Origin: an uncultured Chlamydiae bacterium
GTDB lineage: Bacteria > Chlamydiota > Chlamydiia > Chlamydiales > SM23-39
Direction of reading: 5' to 3'
NCBI GenBank assembly: GCA_903909295.1
Contig: CAIVVG010000142.1
Location: 1 to 15,599 of the forward strand
DNA: 15,599 bases
In this document: one piece after another, positions 14,404 to 15,599 of the stretch
Numbering within the stretch: the stretch's first letter is position 1
How the letters are laid out: each line of letters opens with the position of its first letter
Notes under the pieces: generated by a model
Database searches by the model: none
What the model saw: the letters and a program-made list of their open reading frames with translations, nothing else
Told to the model about the DNA's origin: nothing
Translations under genes and position numbers: made by a program

Positions 14404-14796
14404 TTACAAGTCGGCAACTATTCCGCCGATGCCTATCGCAACCAACGAGAGGCCTACCGCTGCTATCATCGCTAAGCAGACGATCTCTGTAGCTGGATCT
14501 ATTTGTGCTGAACGCATTTGTTGTATTTGTCCCTCTAGACCAACGCTTTGGGCCTCTGCGATCAAACATTTATCATAGAAACTTAAATCTGATATAGCCT
14601 TTTTTGCATTCTCGTTATGTTGAACTACAACTCTCCAATTGGGTGATCGGCGAGATGCTTCCTTCTCAGCTTCCGATATATTTTGAAGCGCTGTAGAGAG
14701 GGCGGCTTGCACCTTTTCTACATTCGTTCCTCCCAGAGCCACATAAGCGCGCATGGTGTCACTGATCAAAGTATTTTTTTTAACTATACTAATCAT
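14404..14796 (-). CDS. Helical protein with C-terminal membrane segment, protease partner
   Basis: A 130-residue protein of unknown family. Residues 1-100 are mostly predicted helix, rich in Ala, Glu, Lys and Gln (for example EKVQAALSTALQNISEAEKEA), and residues 105-127 are a Gly-containing hydrophobic segment (IVCLAMIAAVGLSLVAIGIGG) ending in ADL. It has no cleavable signal. The ATG has a strong GCGGAGGT ribosome binding site and an A/T-rich upstream region with a TATAAA-like -10. The C58-like protease gene begins 12 bp after its stop. Chaperone, co-effector, translocator-like or inhibitor roles would all fit; the sequence does not decide. It is not a typical Inc protein, which would have two adjacent membrane helices. 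Confidence 0.7.
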   Translation of the reverse strand: MISIVKKNTLISDTMRAYVALGGTNVEKVQAALSTALQNISEAEKEASRRSPNWRVVVQHNENAKKAISDLSFYDKCLIAEAQSVGLEGQIQQMRSAQIDPATEIVCLAMIAAVGLSLVAIGIGGIVADL

Positions 14797-14850
14797 AAAT
14801 AACCTCCGCTTTTTCTTCCGCTATTTTATAAAACACATTAATAAAACGAA

Positions 14851-14868
14851 ACTAATAAAATAATTAGT
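14851..14868 (-). terminator. Weak stem-loop at the SDR gene stop
   Basis: ACTAAT and ATTAGT (14851-14856, 14863-14868) form a 6-bp A/T-rich stem with a 6-nt loop that includes the SDR stop codon; minus-strand sequence after it is T-rich. Too weak to be sure it ends transcription. Confidence 0.2.
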
Positions 14869-15599
14869 AACTGCGGATGAGGCCGCCATCGCAGGCGATG
14901 GCTTGGCCGGTGATGTAGGCGGCTTGCTGGGAGGCGAGGAAGGTGGCGAGGGCGGCGTACTCTTCGGGGAGCCCGAGCCTCTTGGCGGGGATCTCCTGGA
15001 GGAGCTTTTCTTCAGAGACTTTGAGCTCGGCGAGTCTCTCTGTTTTGGTGTAGCCGGGCATGAGGGTGTTGACGGTGACTCCATCGGGGGCGACCTCATT
15101 GCTCACGGCCTTCATGAGGCCGAGGAGCCCTGAGCGGAGGGAGCTCGAGATGGTGAGAGCTCCGATTGGTTCTTTGGCTGCAGTGGAAGTGCTCAGGAGG
15201 ATCCGACCCCACTTTTGGGCGCGCATCGGGGGGAGGGCCTCTTGGAGGCTCTCGATGACGCTGAGGTAGAGCTTCTCAAAGCCACTTTGCCAATCTGCAT
15301 TGGAGAGGTCGGCGAAGAGTCCTTTGGGGGGACCGCCCGTATTAGTGACGAGAACGTCAATGCCACCGAGCTTTTTGATCACCTCTTGGATGAGTTTTCG
15401 ACTCTCCCCCACTTGGTCTAGGTCGCAGACAAAGGGAACTGAGCCGGGGATCTGTTCAGAGGCAGCCTGGATCCGTTTTGAATCCCTTGAGCAGACGGCG
15501 ACGATAGCGCCCTCCTGTGCGAACCTTTGCGCAATTGCAAATCCGAGCCCTGAGGAAGAACCCTGTACCAGCACCCGTTTTTTCCTTAGACCTAAATCC
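14864..15599 (-). CDS. SDR-family oxidoreductase-like protein, 5' partial
   Basis: A short-chain dehydrogenase/reductase related to FabG-type proteins. A GTG at 15574 could be read as a start, but the frame stays open to the window edge and gives DLGLRKKRVLVQGSSSGLG, the usual SDR N-terminus; a 3' G of an ATG would fall on base 15599, so the start is probably one codon outside. The NAD(P) motif is GSSSGLG and TNTGG fills the NNAG position. Active-site Ser is in LLSTSTAA, but the YxxxK pair reads SSSLR, so both catalytic Tyr and Lys are replaced. This matches the FabG-like subgroup (BKR_like_SDR_like) that departs from the tetrad. Activity as a reductase is therefore doubtful. It looks more G/C-rich than the 130-residue gene 67 bp downstream. 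Confidence 0.85.
   Translation of the reverse strand, partial: DLGLRKKRVLVQGSSSGLGFAIAQRFAQEGAIVAVCSRDSKRIQAASEQIPGSVPFVCDLDQVGESRKLIQEVIKKLGGIDVLVTNTGGPPKGLFADLSNADWQSGFEKLYLSVIESLQEALPPMRAQKWGRILLSTSTAAKEPIGALTISSSLRSGLLGLMKAVSNEVAPDGVTVNTLMPGYTKTERLAELKVSEEKLLQEIPAKRLGLPEEYAALATFLASQQAAYITGQAIACDGGLIRSY

Noticed and set aside
14821..15133. Ser/Pro-rich minus ORF and Gly-rich plus ORF over the SDR gene
   Set aside because: Low-complexity translations of the G/C-rich SDR coding sequence in wrong frames.
1..15599. CRISPR arrays, tRNA, rRNA or transposase genes
   Set aside because: No regularly spaced repeats, no cloverleaf or rRNA-like segment, and no transposase motif found by eye.

Overview
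The window looks like part of a member of the phylum Chlamydiota, most likely an environmental (Parachlamydia/Simkania/Waddlia-like) lineage. The pointers are a NUE/cpnSET-like SET-domain methyltransferase, an effector-type protein kinase, a YopT-like cysteine protease, a POT peptide importer, and compact gene packing with roughly balanced base composition (judged by eye). The phylum call is inference; no rRNA or tRNA gene is present to anchor it.

Layout. (1) 1-605: 3' part of a helical-repeat protein gene that enters from outside the window and seems frameshifted near 440-451. (2) 598-2063: two divergent paralogous AsmA-like membrane-anchored proteins whose upstream regions form mirrored arms. 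(3) 2089-3366: a eukaryote-like Ser/Thr kinase whose tail runs 114 bp into the opposite-strand adenylate cyclase. (4) 6316-3253 (minus): POT transporter followed by a class III adenylate cyclase; the whole gap between them is a 161-bp imperfect palindrome that can hide the cyclase ribosome binding site. (5) 6431-10106 (plus): DedA/VTT-type membrane protein, small membrane protein, glycosyltransferase with an export signal, and release factor 3 (prfC), which overlaps the glycosyltransferase stop by one base. (6) 10107-10407: remnant of a DUF167/YggU gene, strong hairpins including a likely terminator for the minus-strand unit, and a 36-bp repeat identical to the first 36 bases of the window. 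(7) 15599-10408 (minus): SDR-family protein (5' end outside), a 130-residue helical protein with C-terminal membrane segment plus YopT/C58-like cysteine protease, then SET methyltransferase, ATP-grasp ligase and secreted papain-like (C39-like) protease.

How it fits together. Several proteins have properties expected of host-facing or exported factors: kinase, SET protein, two cysteine-protease-like proteins, 130-residue partner. Core functions (prfC, POT importer, cyclase) lie among them. A repeated feature is a good -10 hexamer ending only 6-8 bp before the ATG at several single-gene or operon starts (POT, DedA, 104-aa protein, glycosyltransferase, SET), which predicts leaderless mRNAs; genes in the secreted-factor cluster such as the 130-aa protein and the C39-like protein instead carry clear Shine-Dalgarno sites. 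No CRISPR array, tRNA, rRNA or intact insertion sequence was seen.
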